DNA of 64,000 bases from Roseivivax halotolerans (GTDB lineage Bacteria > Pseudomonadota > Alphaproteobacteria > Rhodobacterales > Rhodobacteraceae): the NCBI RefSeq assembly GCF_900115815.1, contig NZ_FOXV01000004.1, positions 186,001 to 250,000 of the forward strand, written 5' to 3'. The position numbers were made by a program, and so were the translations under genes. Positions 27,664 through 36,188 of the stretch are shown piece by piece. The stretch's first letter is position 1. Every line of letters starts with the position of its first letter. The notes under the pieces were generated by a model. The model searched no databases. It saw only the letters and a program-made list of their open reading frames with translations, and was not told the origin of the DNA.

Positions 27664-28854
27664 ATGACCCGCATCCCCGACATGCACGACGCCGAGCCCA
27701 TTCCCGAAGCCGCACGCGCGGAGGTCGATCGCCTTTTCGCAACCGGCGACCTGTTCCGCTATCACGCGTCCGAAGACAGCCCTGTCACGCTTCTCGAGCG
27801 CGAATTCGCGGATATGCTGGGCAGCCGCTTTGCCTTGGCCGTGTCGAGCTGCTCGGCCGCGATTTTCCTTGCGCTGAAGGCGCTCGGGTTGCCACGGGAT
27901 GCCCGGGTCATGATCCCCGGCTTCACCTTCGCCGCCGTGCCCTCGGCGGTCATTCATGCCGAATGCGTGCCGGTCCTCTGCGAGGTCGGCGACGATTACC
28001 GCATCGACCTGGCCGATTTGGAAGCCAAGCTCGAGGGTGTCTCGGCGGTCATCATCAGCCACATGCGCGGGCATACCTCCGACATGGATGCGATCCTACG
28101 CCTTGCCGAGGCGCGCGGCATCCCGGTTGTCGAGGACGCGGCTCACAGCCTCGGCACGACATGGCACGGACAGAACATCGGGACCCTGGGGAACATCGGC
28201 TGCTTCAGCTTCCAGAGCTACAAACTTCTGAATGCGGGCGAAGGCGGGCTTCTCGTCACCGACGATCCCGAGATCATCGCCCGCGCCGTCATCATGTCCG
28301 GCGCGTATGAAAGCAATTGGAAGAAGCACGGGCTGCTGACCGACGCTTTCGCGCGATGGCAGAACAAGCTGCCGCTCTACAACCAGCGTCTTTCGAACCT
28401 GTCGGCGGCGATCATCCGGCCGCAACTTGCCGAGATTCCACGCCGTGTCGCGGATGGGCGGCGCAACCATGACCTTGTGGCCGAGCGGCTCCGCAGTTCG
28501 CCCTGGTTCCACGTCCCGCAGAAACTGGGCCCCGAGGAACGTGCGCCAGACTCGCTTCAGTTCAGCCTGCGCGGCATGAGCGATGCCGATGTCACCGCCT
28601 TCGTCGCCGCCGCCGGCGAGCAAGGCGTCAAAGTGCAGGTCTTCGGGATGAGCGAAAACAACGCGCGCGCCTTCTGGAACTGGCATTTCCTGCCCGAGAC
28701 GTTCCACCTGCCGCAAACCCGCGCGATGTTGCGCCGGGCCTGCGACACGCGGCTGCCCGCGCGCCTGACCGTGGAGGAGTGCGGCGCGGTCGCGGACGCG
28801 CTTCTGGCCGCCGCCGAAACCGCGATGGCCCCGGCCTGCGCCTACGGAACCTGA
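27664..28854 (+). CDS. DegT/DnrJ/EryC1/StrS-type PLP aminotransferase
   Basis: The 396-residue enzyme has the family lysine in FSFQSYKLLNAGEGG (Lys187, PLP Schiff base), VEDAAHSLG for cofactor binding and IPGFTFAA. Relatives act in sugar-amine synthesis, but some transaminate other aldehydes or ketones. Here, 87 bases after a PuuB-like oxidase, it could use an aldehyde or amine intermediate of that pathway; this is inference. The ATG at 27664 has GAAGGAG upstream. Confidence 0.82.
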   Translation: MTRIPDMHDAEPIPEAARAEVDRLFATGDLFRYHASEDSPVTLLEREFADMLGSRFALAVSSCSAAIFLALKALGLPRDARVMIPGFTFAAVPSAVIHAECVPVLCEVGDDYRIDLADLEAKLEGVSAVIISHMRGHTSDMDAILRLAEARGIPVVEDAAHSLGTTWHGQNIGTLGNIGCFSFQSYKLLNAGEGGLLVTDDPEIIARAVIMSGAYESNWKKHGLLTDAFARWQNKLPLYNQRLSNLSAAIIRPQLAEIPRRVADGRRNHDLVAERLRSSPWFHVPQKLGPEERAPDSLQFSLRGMSDADVTAFVAAAGEQGVKVQVFGMSENNARAFWNWHFLPETFHLPQTRAMLRRACDTRLPARLTVEECGAVADALLAAAETAMAPACAYGT

Positions 28855-28858
28855 TGCG

Positions 28859-29431
28859 CTATTTGCCCAGCTTCGAAAGCTTGGCCTGAAGTTCGGCGAA
28901 TTCCTTCTTCAGAGCCTCGATATCCTCTTCGGACTCGCCCTTCTTCGCCGTCGCGGGCTGCGAGTCGTCGGGCGACGGGCCGGACCACTGGCCCGACTTG
29001 CCGCCGGTCATCGCCTTCATGAACGCTTCTTGCTGCGCCTGCATCGCCTCGAAGCCGGGCATGGTGGCCATCGGGTTCATGGCGCTCATGTTCTCGACCC
29101 ATTTCGACTGGCTGTCGCGGAACATCTCGAAGCTCTGGGCCAGAAATTGCGGAACCATCGTGGAGGCCTGGCTCGTGTAGCTGCGAACGAGGTCGTTGAG
29201 GACGTTGATCGGCAGGACGGACTCGCCGCGGCTTTCATGCTCGGCAATGATCTGGAGAAGGTATTGCCGTGTCAGGTCGTCCCCGGATTTGAGATCGATG
29301 ATCTGAACTTCGCGCCCATCCCGGATGAACCCCGCGATATCTTCCAGCGTGACGTAATCGCTCGTCTCGGTATTGTAGAGACGCCGCGAGGCGTAACGCT
29401 TGATCAGAAGCGGCTTTTCGGTTTCGGACAC
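28859..29431 (-). CDS. phaR: Polyhydroxyalkanoate synthesis repressor PhaR
   Basis: The 190-residue DNA-binding protein starts with the PHB/PHA accumulation regulator domain (IKRYASRRLYNTETSDYVTLEDIAG, about 9-33) and has the second PHB_acc segment after it (QYLLQIIAEHES). The tail is helical and acidic. PhaR represses phasin and its own gene and is released by nascent PHA granules. A CTGC-N3-GCAG palindrome lies 18 bases upstream of the start codon. Confidence 0.95.
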   Translation of the reverse strand: MSETEKPLLIKRYASRRLYNTETSDYVTLEDIAGFIRDGREVQIIDLKSGDDLTRQYLLQIIAEHESRGESVLPINVLNDLVRSYTSQASTMVPQFLAQSFEMFRDSQSKWVENMSAMNPMATMPGFEAMQAQQEAFMKAMTGGKSGQWSGPSPDDSQPATAKKGESEEDIEALKKEFAELQAKLSKLGK

Positions 29432-29448
29432 TCGGGACCTCCCAAAAT

Positions 29449-29459
29449 CTGCGGTGCAG
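29449..29459. promoter_or_regulatory. PhaR-type operator CTGCGGTGCAG upstream of phaR
   Basis: CTGC-GGT-GCAG is a perfect match to the CTGC-N3-GCAG pattern reported, as I recall, for PhaR of Paracoccus. Its place directly ahead of phaR suggests autoregulation. Confidence 0.65.
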
Positions 29460-29519
29460 CAAGCCTAAGCCTTCGCCGATGAATTGAGCAAGCCTCGTCT
29501 CGCACCCGCGAAATAAAAT

Positions 29520-29542
29520 GGGCGGACCCGTCAGGTCCGCCC
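29520..29542 (-). terminator. Terminator of the phasin gene
   Basis: GGGCGGACC (29520-29528) pairs perfectly with GGTCCGCCC (29534-29542). On the minus strand it is followed by ATTTTATTTC, giving a good rho-independent terminator 62 bases after the phasin stop codon. Confidence 0.88.
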
Positions 29543-29604
29543 TCAGTCGCGCGCTCAGATTTTGGGAGGAGAGTGAGCGCGGATCCTGTTCGTTTCAGTC
29601 GCGA

Positions 29605-30054
29605 TTATTTCGCGGCTGCGGTCGCCTTCTTGGCGTTCGAAGTCATGTCAGCGGTCGCCTTCTTCATGGCGGCGCTTGCATCTTCGGACATGTCCTTGCC
29701 AGCGGCCATCATCAGCTCGACGGTGTCCATCTGGACCTTCTTCGCGATCTCGGCGAAGGCGGCCATGTGCTCGGCGGTAACTTCTGCCTGAGCGGATGCG
29801 AAATCGGTCATCGCCTTGGCGTAGTCGGCCGGCTCTGCCTTGGCCTTCGAAAGTTCGCTCATCTTGGACAGCGTGTCCTTGGTCCACTTGGAAGACAGCT
29901 CGGCGGACTTCTCAGCCGCTTCGAGCGCAACGCCCGAGAGCTTCTCGTTCAGGGTCGCCTGGGTCTTGAAGGCGTCTTCCATTGCCTTCGTGTCGACCGG
30001 GAAGGAGCCCATCATGTCTTTCATCATCGCAGTGAAATCTTGCTGCTTAGCCAT
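29605..30054 (-). CDS. phaP: Phasin (PHA granule-associated protein)
   Basis: The 149-residue protein is almost fully helical and amphipathic, rich in Ala, Lys and Met, with no signal peptide (FTAMMKDMMGSFPVDTKAMEDAFKTQ to the Ala/Lys-rich end KKATAAAK). This matches the phasin_2-type family that coats PHA granules and controls their number and size. It lies between phaR and phaC and has its own promoter region with two PhaR-type sites and its own terminator, as expected for an abundantly made protein. Confidence 0.9.
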   Translation of the reverse strand: MAKQQDFTAMMKDMMGSFPVDTKAMEDAFKTQATLNEKLSGVALEAAEKSAELSSKWTKDTLSKMSELSKAKAEPADYAKAMTDFASAQAEVTAEHMAAFAEIAKKVQMDTVELMMAAGKDMSEDASAAMKKATADMTSNAKKATAAAK

Positions 30055-30127
30055 CGTTCAATTCCTTTCATCGCTGCTGCGGCTGGCCCACCCAACCGCT
30101 TCGCTGCGTCTGGAAAGAATATGGACG

Positions 30128-30166
30128 CTGCACTGCAGCATTTCAAGGATTTTTGCTGCAGTGCGG
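30128..30166. promoter_or_regulatory. Paired PhaR-type operators upstream of phaP
   Basis: CTGC-ACT-GCAG (30128-30138) is a perfect site. CTGC-AGT-GCGG (30156-30166) matches except for one base. They are also arms of an 11-bp inverted repeat, GCACTGCAGCA (30130-30140) and TGCTGCAGTGC (30154-30164). The pair lies 74-112 bases upstream of the phaP start codon, consistent with repression by PhaR. Confidence 0.7.
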
Positions 30167-30212
30167 CAAAAATCTTGACCCTAGGTCATAAGCCCCTGCT
30201 TTACCTTTAAAA

Positions 30213-32018
30213 TCACGCGTCGACCTTGCGCGATTTCGTCATCACATACGTGCCGGGAGCCGCGCCGAGCGAGGGATGCTCCGAATCGCCGGGCTGACGC
30301 GCAGTGATCCACTTGCCCGAACGCTTGGCCATCCAGCTTTCCCAGACGGGCCACCAAGACCCCTCGTGATAGACCGCCTTTTCTTTCCATTCATCGGCCG
30401 TGCCGTCGAAATCGTCGTTGATGTAATGGCCGTACTTGTTCTTGGACGGCGGGTTCACGATGCCCGCGATATGACCCGATTCCGACAGGATGAAGGTGCG
30501 GTCCTTGGACCCCATGAGGCTCACGCCCCCGAAGCAATCCTTCCAGGCCGCGATATGGTCGGTCTCGCAGGCGATCGAGATCAGCGGCACGGAGACATCG
30601 TCGATGCTCAGCGTCTCGCCCATCAGTTCGATGCCCTCGCCATTCGCAAACGCGTTGTCCTGGCACAGCCGCCGCAGGTATTGCACCGCCATTCGAGCCG
30701 GAAGGTTCGAGCCGTCGCCGTTCCAGTAGAGCAGATCGAACGCGGGCGGCGTCTCCCCCATCATGTAGCTCTGGATCGCGGGGCGGTAGATCAGATCGTT
30801 CGATCGCAGGAACGAGAAGGTTCGCGCCATGATGAAGGAGCGCAGAACGCCGGTCTTCTCGACCTCCTCCTCGATGCCATCGATGAAATCGTCCTGCAGG
30901 AAGGGCGTGAACTCTCCCTGGTCGGAGAAATCGGTGAGCGTGGTGAAGAAGGTCGCGGACTTGATCGAGGTGTCCTTGCGCTTTTTCATCAGCGCGAGTG
31001 TCAGGGACAGGGTGGTCCCGGCGATGCAGTAGCCGATCGCGTTGATCCGCTTCTGGTTGGTGATCGACTTCACCTCTTCGATGGCGGTGAGGAACCCTTC
31101 CTCGATATAGGTGTCGAGCCCGACATCGCGATAGTCGTGATCGGGATTGACCCAGCTTACCACGAAAAGCGTGTAGCCCTGATCCACGACCCAGCGGATG
31201 AAGCTGTTCTTCTCGCGCAGATCGAGGATGTAGAACTTGTTGATCCAGGGCGGGAAGAGGACGATCGGCGTCTCCTTCACCTTTTCGGTCGTCGGCGTGT
31301 ACTGGATGATCTCCATCATCCGGTTGCGGTAGACGACCTCGCCCTCGGCGGTGGCGATGTTCTCACCGATCTTGAAGGCATCCTCGTCCGCGAGCTTCAC
31401 CACAAGCTCGCCGTTGTTGGCCTCGAGATCGGAGATGAGGTTCTCGAGTCCCTTCACAAGGCTCTCGCCCTCGGTCTCGATGGCCTTTTCCAGAGCGTCG
31501 GGGTTGGTGGACAGGAAATTCGTCGGGGCCATCATGTCGACGATCTGCCGCGCGAAATACGAAAGCCGCCGCTTTTCCTTCGGGTCCATGTCGTCGATAT
31601 CGGCCACCGCCTGTTCGATGGCACGGGAATTGATGAGGTATTGCTGCTTGATGAAGTTGAAATAGGGGTGCTGATCCCAAAGCGGATTCGCGAAGCGCTT
31701 GTCTTTCGGACCGGGATCTTCGGGTGCCTTGAGATTGCCCGCGGCGAGGGCCTGCTGCGCCTCGACGAAGTGCTTCACCGTCTCGCCCCAGTAGGAGATC
31801 TGGTGCTCGAGAACCTTTGCGGGGTTCTGCATCCACGCCTGCATATACCCCGTCATCGCCTTGGCGTAGAGATCCTGGTCGGGGCCCTGCAGCGAGGTGT
31901 CGAGCGGCTTGCGATGCGTCATCACGGAGACAAGGCGCTGTGAAAGCTCCTCGATACGATTCAGGTTGTGGTTGAACCGCTCCAGGTTTTCGCCTTGATC
32001 GAACGTCTCGGTTGTCAT
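30213..32018 (-). CDS. phaC: Class I poly(R)-hydroxyalkanoic acid synthase
   Basis: The 601-residue enzyme polymerises hydroxyacyl-CoA into PHA. It has the lipase-like box GYCIAG with catalytic Cys331, then a C-terminal alpha/beta-hydrolase part with SESGHIAGIVNPP for the catalytic His. Length fits class I (single-subunit) synthases that make short-chain polymers such as PHB. The N-terminal 100 residues are helical and variable. It is divergent from phaZ; a CTGC-TAC-GCAG palindrome lies in the 105-base gap. Confidence 0.96.
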   Translation of the reverse strand: MTTETFDQGENLERFNHNLNRIEELSQRLVSVMTHRKPLDTSLQGPDQDLYAKAMTGYMQAWMQNPAKVLEHQISYWGETVKHFVEAQQALAAGNLKAPEDPGPKDKRFANPLWDQHPYFNFIKQQYLINSRAIEQAVADIDDMDPKEKRRLSYFARQIVDMMAPTNFLSTNPDALEKAIETEGESLVKGLENLISDLEANNGELVVKLADEDAFKIGENIATAEGEVVYRNRMMEIIQYTPTTEKVKETPIVLFPPWINKFYILDLREKNSFIRWVVDQGYTLFVVSWVNPDHDYRDVGLDTYIEEGFLTAIEEVKSITNQKRINAIGYCIAGTTLSLTLALMKKRKDTSIKSATFFTTLTDFSDQGEFTPFLQDDFIDGIEEEVEKTGVLRSFIMARTFSFLRSNDLIYRPAIQSYMMGETPPAFDLLYWNGDGSNLPARMAVQYLRRLCQDNAFANGEGIELMGETLSIDDVSVPLISIACETDHIAAWKDCFGGVSLMGSKDRTFILSESGHIAGIVNPPSKNKYGHYINDDFDGTADEWKEKAVYHEGSWWPVWESWMAKRSGKWITARQPGDSEHPSLGAAPGTYVMTKSRKVDA

Positions 32019-32042
32019 TCGGCAGATTCCCCCCTACCTTCG

Positions 32043-32053
32043 CTGCTACGCAG
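32043..32053. promoter_or_regulatory. PhaR-type operator CTGCTACGCAG between phaC and phaZ
   Basis: A perfect CTGC-N3-GCAG palindrome lies 25 bases upstream of phaC and 71 bases upstream of phaZ, in the divergent promoter region. It suggests that synthase, depolymerase or both belong to the PhaR regulon. Confidence 0.65.
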
Positions 32054-32123
32054 CAATTCTCGTCGGCGCCGCACGATCGCGGCGGCCTGTGACAGGCTCA
32101 CCGGCGAAAGGAGACACGGCATT

Positions 32124-33431
32124 ATGCGGCACATGGCTCTCTACGACATGATGGAGACGGTTCGAAACACGAACCAATGGCTCGGCGCAACAGCGCGCAC
32201 GATGGCCTCCTATCCTGGTCTCGCGCTCATTCCGCATCCCGGTATTCGCTGGATGGCCGCCTGGGGAGAGGTCACCGAACGCGCGTTCGAGCGCATGATC
32301 GCCAAGCCGGACTGGGGCATCGACAGCGTCACGGGCGATGACGGACGCGATCACGTGGTCCAGCCCGAGGTCGTTCTCGAGAAACCTTTCGGCGATCTTG
32401 TCCATTTCGACGTGGCCGGCCGGGACGAACAGCCTCGCAAGATCCTGCTGGTTGCGCCGATGTCCGGTCATTACGCGACCCTCCTCCGGTCCACGGTGAA
32501 ATCCCTCATCCCTAACTGTGAAGTCTATGTGACAGACTGGCACAATGCGAGGGACATTCCGGTCAGTGCGGGCAAGTTCGATATCGAGGATTACACCCTC
32601 TACCTCGTCGATTTCCTGCGCGAGCTCGGCCCGGACACGCATGTCATCGCCGTTTGCCAGCCCGCGCCGCTGACGCTCGCCGCGACCGCCTACCTCGCCG
32701 CCGAGGATCCCGACGCGCAGCCGCGCACGCTGACCCTCATCGGCGGACCGATCGACCCCGACGCCGCGCCGACGGATGTCACCGATTTCGGTGCGCGCGT
32801 CACGATGGGCCAGCTCGAAGAGAGCATGTGCCAGCGCGTCGGCTTCAAGTATCAAGGGGTCGGCCGCCGGGTTTATCCCGGCCTTTTGCAACTGTCCTCG
32901 TTCATGGCGATGAACGCCGATACGCATGCCCAGGCCTTCTACGATCAGATTTTCCGCGTCGCCAGCGGAGAAGCGTCGGATCACGACAAGCATAACAAGT
33001 TCTACGATGAATATCTCGCCGTCATGGACATGCCGGCGGAATTCTACCTGTCCACCGTGGAGCGGATCTTCAAGAATTGCGAGATCGCCAAGAACGCCTT
33101 CACCGTCGAAGGCAAGCATGTCGATATCGGCAAGATCACGAATGTCGCGGTCAAGACCGTCGAAGGCGCGAATGACGACATCTCCGCGCCCGGCCAATGC
33201 GTCGCGGCGCTTGATCTGCTGACCGGACTGCCGGACGAGATGAAGGCGAGCCACCTCGAACCCGGCGCGGGTCATTACGGCATCTTCGCGGGCGGCAAGT
33301 GGCGCAACAACATCCGGCCGCTTGTCCTCGATTTCATCGACGCGAATTCCGAAGAGAGCCGCACCGCGAAGCCCAAGGCCAAACGCCAGCGCGGCGAGGC
33401 CGACAAGACAGTCGTCAACCTCAAGCAGTAG
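32124..33431 (+). CDS. phaZ: Intracellular polyhydroxyalkanoate depolymerase
   Basis: The 435-residue product matches the intracellular PhaZ family: start MALYDMMETVRNTNQW, the VTDWHNARDIPVSAGKFDIEDYT block, the nucleophile region VIAVCQPAP with Cys in place of Ser in the lipase box, and the C-terminal EPGAGHYGIFAGGKWRN with catalytic His. It degrades native granules inside the cell. The ATG at 32124 has AAGGAG 10 bases upstream; the next ATG at 32133 is too far from it. A hairpin follows the stop codon. Confidence 0.93.
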   Translation: MRHMALYDMMETVRNTNQWLGATARTMASYPGLALIPHPGIRWMAAWGEVTERAFERMIAKPDWGIDSVTGDDGRDHVVQPEVVLEKPFGDLVHFDVAGRDEQPRKILLVAPMSGHYATLLRSTVKSLIPNCEVYVTDWHNARDIPVSAGKFDIEDYTLYLVDFLRELGPDTHVIAVCQPAPLTLAATAYLAAEDPDAQPRTLTLIGGPIDPDAAPTDVTDFGARVTMGQLEESMCQRVGFKYQGVGRRVYPGLLQLSSFMAMNADTHAQAFYDQIFRVASGEASDHDKHNKFYDEYLAVMDMPAEFYLSTVERIFKNCEIAKNAFTVEGKHVDIGKITNVAVKTVEGANDDISAPGQCVAALDLLTGLPDEMKASHLEPGAGHYGIFAGGKWRNNIRPLVLDFIDANSEESRTAKPKAKRQRGEADKTVVNLKQ

Positions 33432-33440
33432 ATGTGCGCG

Positions 33441-33461
33441 GGCCGGGTCCGTCACCCGGCC
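33441..33461 (+). terminator. Terminator after phaZ
   Basis: GGCCGGGT (33441-33448) pairs with ACCCGGCC (33454-33461) and is followed by TTCTCG. The stem overlaps the last codons of the convergent oxidoreductase gene. The short T-tract makes it moderate. Confidence 0.6.
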
Positions 33462-34420
33462 TTCTCGTAGACCATGTCGATCATGCGCTGCGTTCCTTTC
33501 GAGAACTCGAGCGGGCACGGATAGATCGCCCCATCCAGAACCGCGCGATTGAAGGCCTCGACCTGCAAGACGTAGTGGTTCGCATCCGGGAAGCGCTCTT
33601 CCCGCACGACGCCCTGCCCCAGTTCCAGCGTGATCCTTGCCTCGCCGAAGACCTGCGGATTGAACGGCGCGCTGAGGGTCAGTGCACCCTTCTCGCCGTG
33701 GAATGTCACGCGCTGGAACGGGGCCATCCGGGTCGAGACGTATCCGGCATAATGGAAAGACGGAAAGCGCGCTGACACGTGGGCGCGCGTGTCGACGCCT
33801 GCGTGCCAGTCCAGGTCGGCCGCAAGGATCTCTTCGGGCTCTTCCCCGGTCACGAACCGCGCCCCGCCAAAGATATAAACGCCGATATCCGGCAGGCCGC
33901 CGCCGCCCTGACCCTTCTGATTGCGGATATCGTCCATGTTGTCGTTGAAGAACGAGAATTGCGCCGTGACCTCGCGCAGCGCGCCAATCTCGCCGCCCTG
34001 CACGAGCTCGCGGGCTCGCTGCCATTGGGGGTGGTGCACGATCATGTAGGCTTCTGCCGAAAGGAGCCCGGTCTCGTCGCGCTTCGCGATCACCGCATCG
34101 AAATCCTCCGCCTTGAGGGCAAGCGGTTTCTCACACAGGACGTGCTTGCCGGATTCGAGCGCCTTGAGGCTCCACTCCACATGCATCGCGTTCGGCAGGG
34201 GAATGTAGATCGCATCGATCTCGGGATCGTCGAGAAGCGCATCGTAGCCTTGATGCACAGTCACACCGGGGGCGAATGCCTCGAAGGCGCCGGCCTTGTC
34301 GGGCGTCGAGGTCGCGATCGCCCCAAGCCGGCCCCGTCGTGCCATGTGGATCGCCGGGCCCATCTGTTGGCGTGCGAACTTCGACGCTCCGAGGATTCCC
34401 CACCTGACTGCCTCACCCAT
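33452..34420 (-). CDS. Gfo/Idh/MocA family oxidoreductase
   Basis: The 322-residue NAD(P)-dependent dehydrogenase has an N-terminal Rossmann motif (RWGILGASKFARQ), IYIPLPNAMH, the signature CEKPLAL and a C-terminal substrate domain. Members oxidise or reduce sugars, inositols or related compounds; the substrate is unknown here. The ATG at 34420 has GGAGG 7-8 bases upstream and is preferred to farther in-frame starts. It is convergent with phaZ. Confidence 0.88.
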   Translation of the reverse strand: MGEAVRWGILGASKFARQQMGPAIHMARRGRLGAIATSTPDKAGAFEAFAPGVTVHQGYDALLDDPEIDAIYIPLPNAMHVEWSLKALESGKHVLCEKPLALKAEDFDAVIAKRDETGLLSAEAYMIVHHPQWQRARELVQGGEIGALREVTAQFSFFNDNMDDIRNQKGQGGGGLPDIGVYIFGGARFVTGEEPEEILAADLDWHAGVDTRAHVSARFPSFHYAGYVSTRMAPFQRVTFHGEKGALTLSAPFNPQVFGEARITLELGQGVVREERFPDANHYVLQVEAFNRAVLDGAIYPCPLEFSKGTQRMIDMVYEKAG

Positions 34421-34589
34421 CTCGCGCCCTCCGTTCTGCGTCATTCTGTCGTGGAGGAAAGGTGGACCGCGGGGTGCGGTACGGCAACCCCATGAATTGA
34501 CATGGAACAATGCCCCGGAGCCTGACCGTTTTTACCCTAGTCGCCATTCATCGTGCGCTTGCACGACCAGACTGAAAGGAGGCTCGACA

Positions 34590-35012
34590 ATGTTCTCGCA
34601 TATCATGGTTCCCGTGGATCTTCGTCACACCGACCGGCTGGAGCGGGCACTTGCCGTGACTGCCGAAGAAGCCAAGCACCACGACGCGAAGGTGACCTTC
34701 GTATCCGCAAGCAACGCGACACCGGGAGAGATCGCGCACAGCCCGGACGAGTTTCGTGAAAAGCTCGCAAGCTTCGCGAAAGACAAGGGTCGGGCCGGCG
34801 GCTACACGGCCGACGCGCATGCGCTGATCCTGCACGACACCACCGCAGATCTGGACCACGCGCTTGTAGAAGCGTCGAAAGAAATCAACGCCGATCTGGT
34901 GATCATGGCGTCACACCGTCCGAATTTCGCGGACTATTTCTGGTCATCGAATGGTGGCGCGTTTGCGAGCCACGCCAATGCTTCCGTGATGATCGTGCGC
35001 GAAGCCGAATAA
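34590..35012 (+). CDS. Universal stress protein (UspA family)
   Basis: The 140-residue cytosolic protein has the Usp fold pattern: IMVPVDLRHTDRLERAL at the start and DLVIMASHRPN followed by SNGGAFASHANASVMIVR, where family members bind ATP phosphates. Family members aid survival under stress or stasis. AAAGGAGG lies ahead of the ATG at 34590. It faces rpoH tail-to-tail across a shared terminator. Confidence 0.92.
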   Translation: MFSHIMVPVDLRHTDRLERALAVTAEEAKHHDAKVTFVSASNATPGEIAHSPDEFREKLASFAKDKGRAGGYTADAHALILHDTTADLDHALVEASKEINADLVIMASHRPNFADYFWSSNGGAFASHANASVMIVREAE

Positions 35013-35019
35013 ACGAAAA

Positions 35020-35042
35020 CCGCCGGGCACTTGGCCCGGCGG
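35020..35042. terminator. Bidirectional terminator between the Usp gene and rpoH
   Basis: CCGCCGGGC (35020-35028) pairs perfectly with GCCCGGCGG (35034-35042). The minus strand continues TTTTCGTTTATTC, a good T-tract for rpoH. The plus strand continues CATCTTTCG, usable but weaker for the Usp gene. Confidence 0.85.
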
Positions 35043-35069
35043 CATCTTTCGTCCGGAGGGGTTCGGGCG

Positions 35070-35966
35070 TCAGCTTGCCGCCGCCATCCCTTTTTCCTTT
35101 GCCAGATCGCGCATCCGCTTCTGCAGCTTCTCGAAGGCGCGCACTTCGATCTGACGGATCCGCTCGCGGCTGACGTCGTATTCGCCAGAGAGATCCTCCA
35201 GCGTCTGCGGGTTCTCCGCGAGCCGCCGTTTCGTCAGAATATCCTTCTCACGGTCGTTCAGAACGTCCATCGCCTCGGCCAGCATCGCGCGGCGTGCGTC
35301 GAGCTCGTCTTTCTCGGCGTAATCATCGGCCTGGTTGGCGTCCTCATCCTCGAGCCAGTCCTGCCATTGCATGGAGGAATCATCCTCTTGGCCGACCTGC
35401 GCGTTGAGCGACGCATCCGAGCCCGCCATGCGGCGGTTCATCGAGATCACTTCGTCCTCGGTCACGCCGAGATCATTGGCAATCTTCTGGACGTGCTCTG
35501 GCCGCAAATCGCCGTCCTCGAGCGCGCCAATCCGGCTTTTCGCTTTCCGGAGATTGAAGAAGAGCTTCTTCTGCGCCGATGTCGTACCGAGCTTCACAAG
35601 ACTCCAGGACCGCAGGATATATTCCTGGATCGCAGCCCTGATCCACCACATGGCATAGGTGGCAAGGCGGAAGCCTTTCTCGGGATCGAAGCGCTTCACT
35701 GCCTGCATTAGGCCGACATTTGCCTCCGAGATCACCTCGGCCTGCGGCAAGCCGTAGCCGCGATAGCCCATCGCGATCTTTGCCGCGAGGCGCAGGTGGC
35801 TCGTCACCAACTGGTGCGCCGCCTGGGTGTCCTGATCCTCGACCCAGCGTTTCGCCAGCATGTATTCCTGTTCAGGCTCCAGAAGTGGGAACTTCCGAAT
35901 TTCCTGCAGGTAACGGCTCAGTCCCGCTTCCGGGGACGGCGCCGGAAGATTCGCGTAATTGCTCAT
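35070..35966 (-). CDS. rpoH: RNA polymerase sigma factor RpoH (sigma-32)
   Basis: The 298-residue sigma factor has regions 2 (RLAAKIAMGYRGYGLPQAEVISEANVG) and 4 (LEDLSGEYDVSRERIRQIEVRAFEKL). Between them is the RpoH box QKKLFFNLRKAK, the feature that separates sigma-32 from other group 3 factors. It directs heat-shock transcription. Rhodobacterales often have two RpoH proteins; this one cannot be assigned to type 1 or 2 from sequence alone. A candidate promoter lies 43-71 bases upstream. Confidence 0.95.
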   Translation of the reverse strand: MSNYANLPAPSPEAGLSRYLQEIRKFPLLEPEQEYMLAKRWVEDQDTQAAHQLVTSHLRLAAKIAMGYRGYGLPQAEVISEANVGLMQAVKRFDPEKGFRLATYAMWWIRAAIQEYILRSWSLVKLGTTSAQKKLFFNLRKAKSRIGALEDGDLRPEHVQKIANDLGVTEDEVISMNRRMAGSDASLNAQVGQEDDSSMQWQDWLEDEDANQADDYAEKDELDARRAMLAEAMDVLNDREKDILTKRRLAENPQTLEDLSGEYDVSRERIRQIEVRAFEKLQKRMRDLAKEKGMAAAS

Positions 35967-35993
35967 CCCATCCCTCCATTCAGCCAGATGTAT

Positions 35994-36037
35994 ATCGGCT
36001 TAACATTCCATATGTGAAGCCGATCTTGCGGTTTCAA
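35994..36037 (-). promoter_or_regulatory. Candidate rpoH promoter flanked by an inverted repeat
   Basis: On the minus strand TTGAAA (36037-36032) and CATATG (36014-36009) are separated by 17 bases, as a sigma-70-like promoter. The -10 element sits inside an inverted repeat with 8-bp arms, ATCGGCTT (35994-36001) and AAGCCGAT (36017-36024). That geometry suits a repressor that blocks the -10 region. Confidence 0.5.
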
Positions 36038-36188
36038 GTCTTTGCCCTCGGGCATCTTGTGGGTTTAACGCATTCCCTGCCCCGATGATCCTGAAGATTT
36101 CGCGCGCTGACGCACATGTTCCCTGTGTTTCAAGGACAGATCTTTCTAAAATGCACAGCAGCTCGGGCCAGAGCATGAAGGGAACGAT

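Noticed and set aside
30276-31943. 555-codon open frame on the plus strand
   Set aside because: It is the antisense of phaC, which has full family motifs and the right length.
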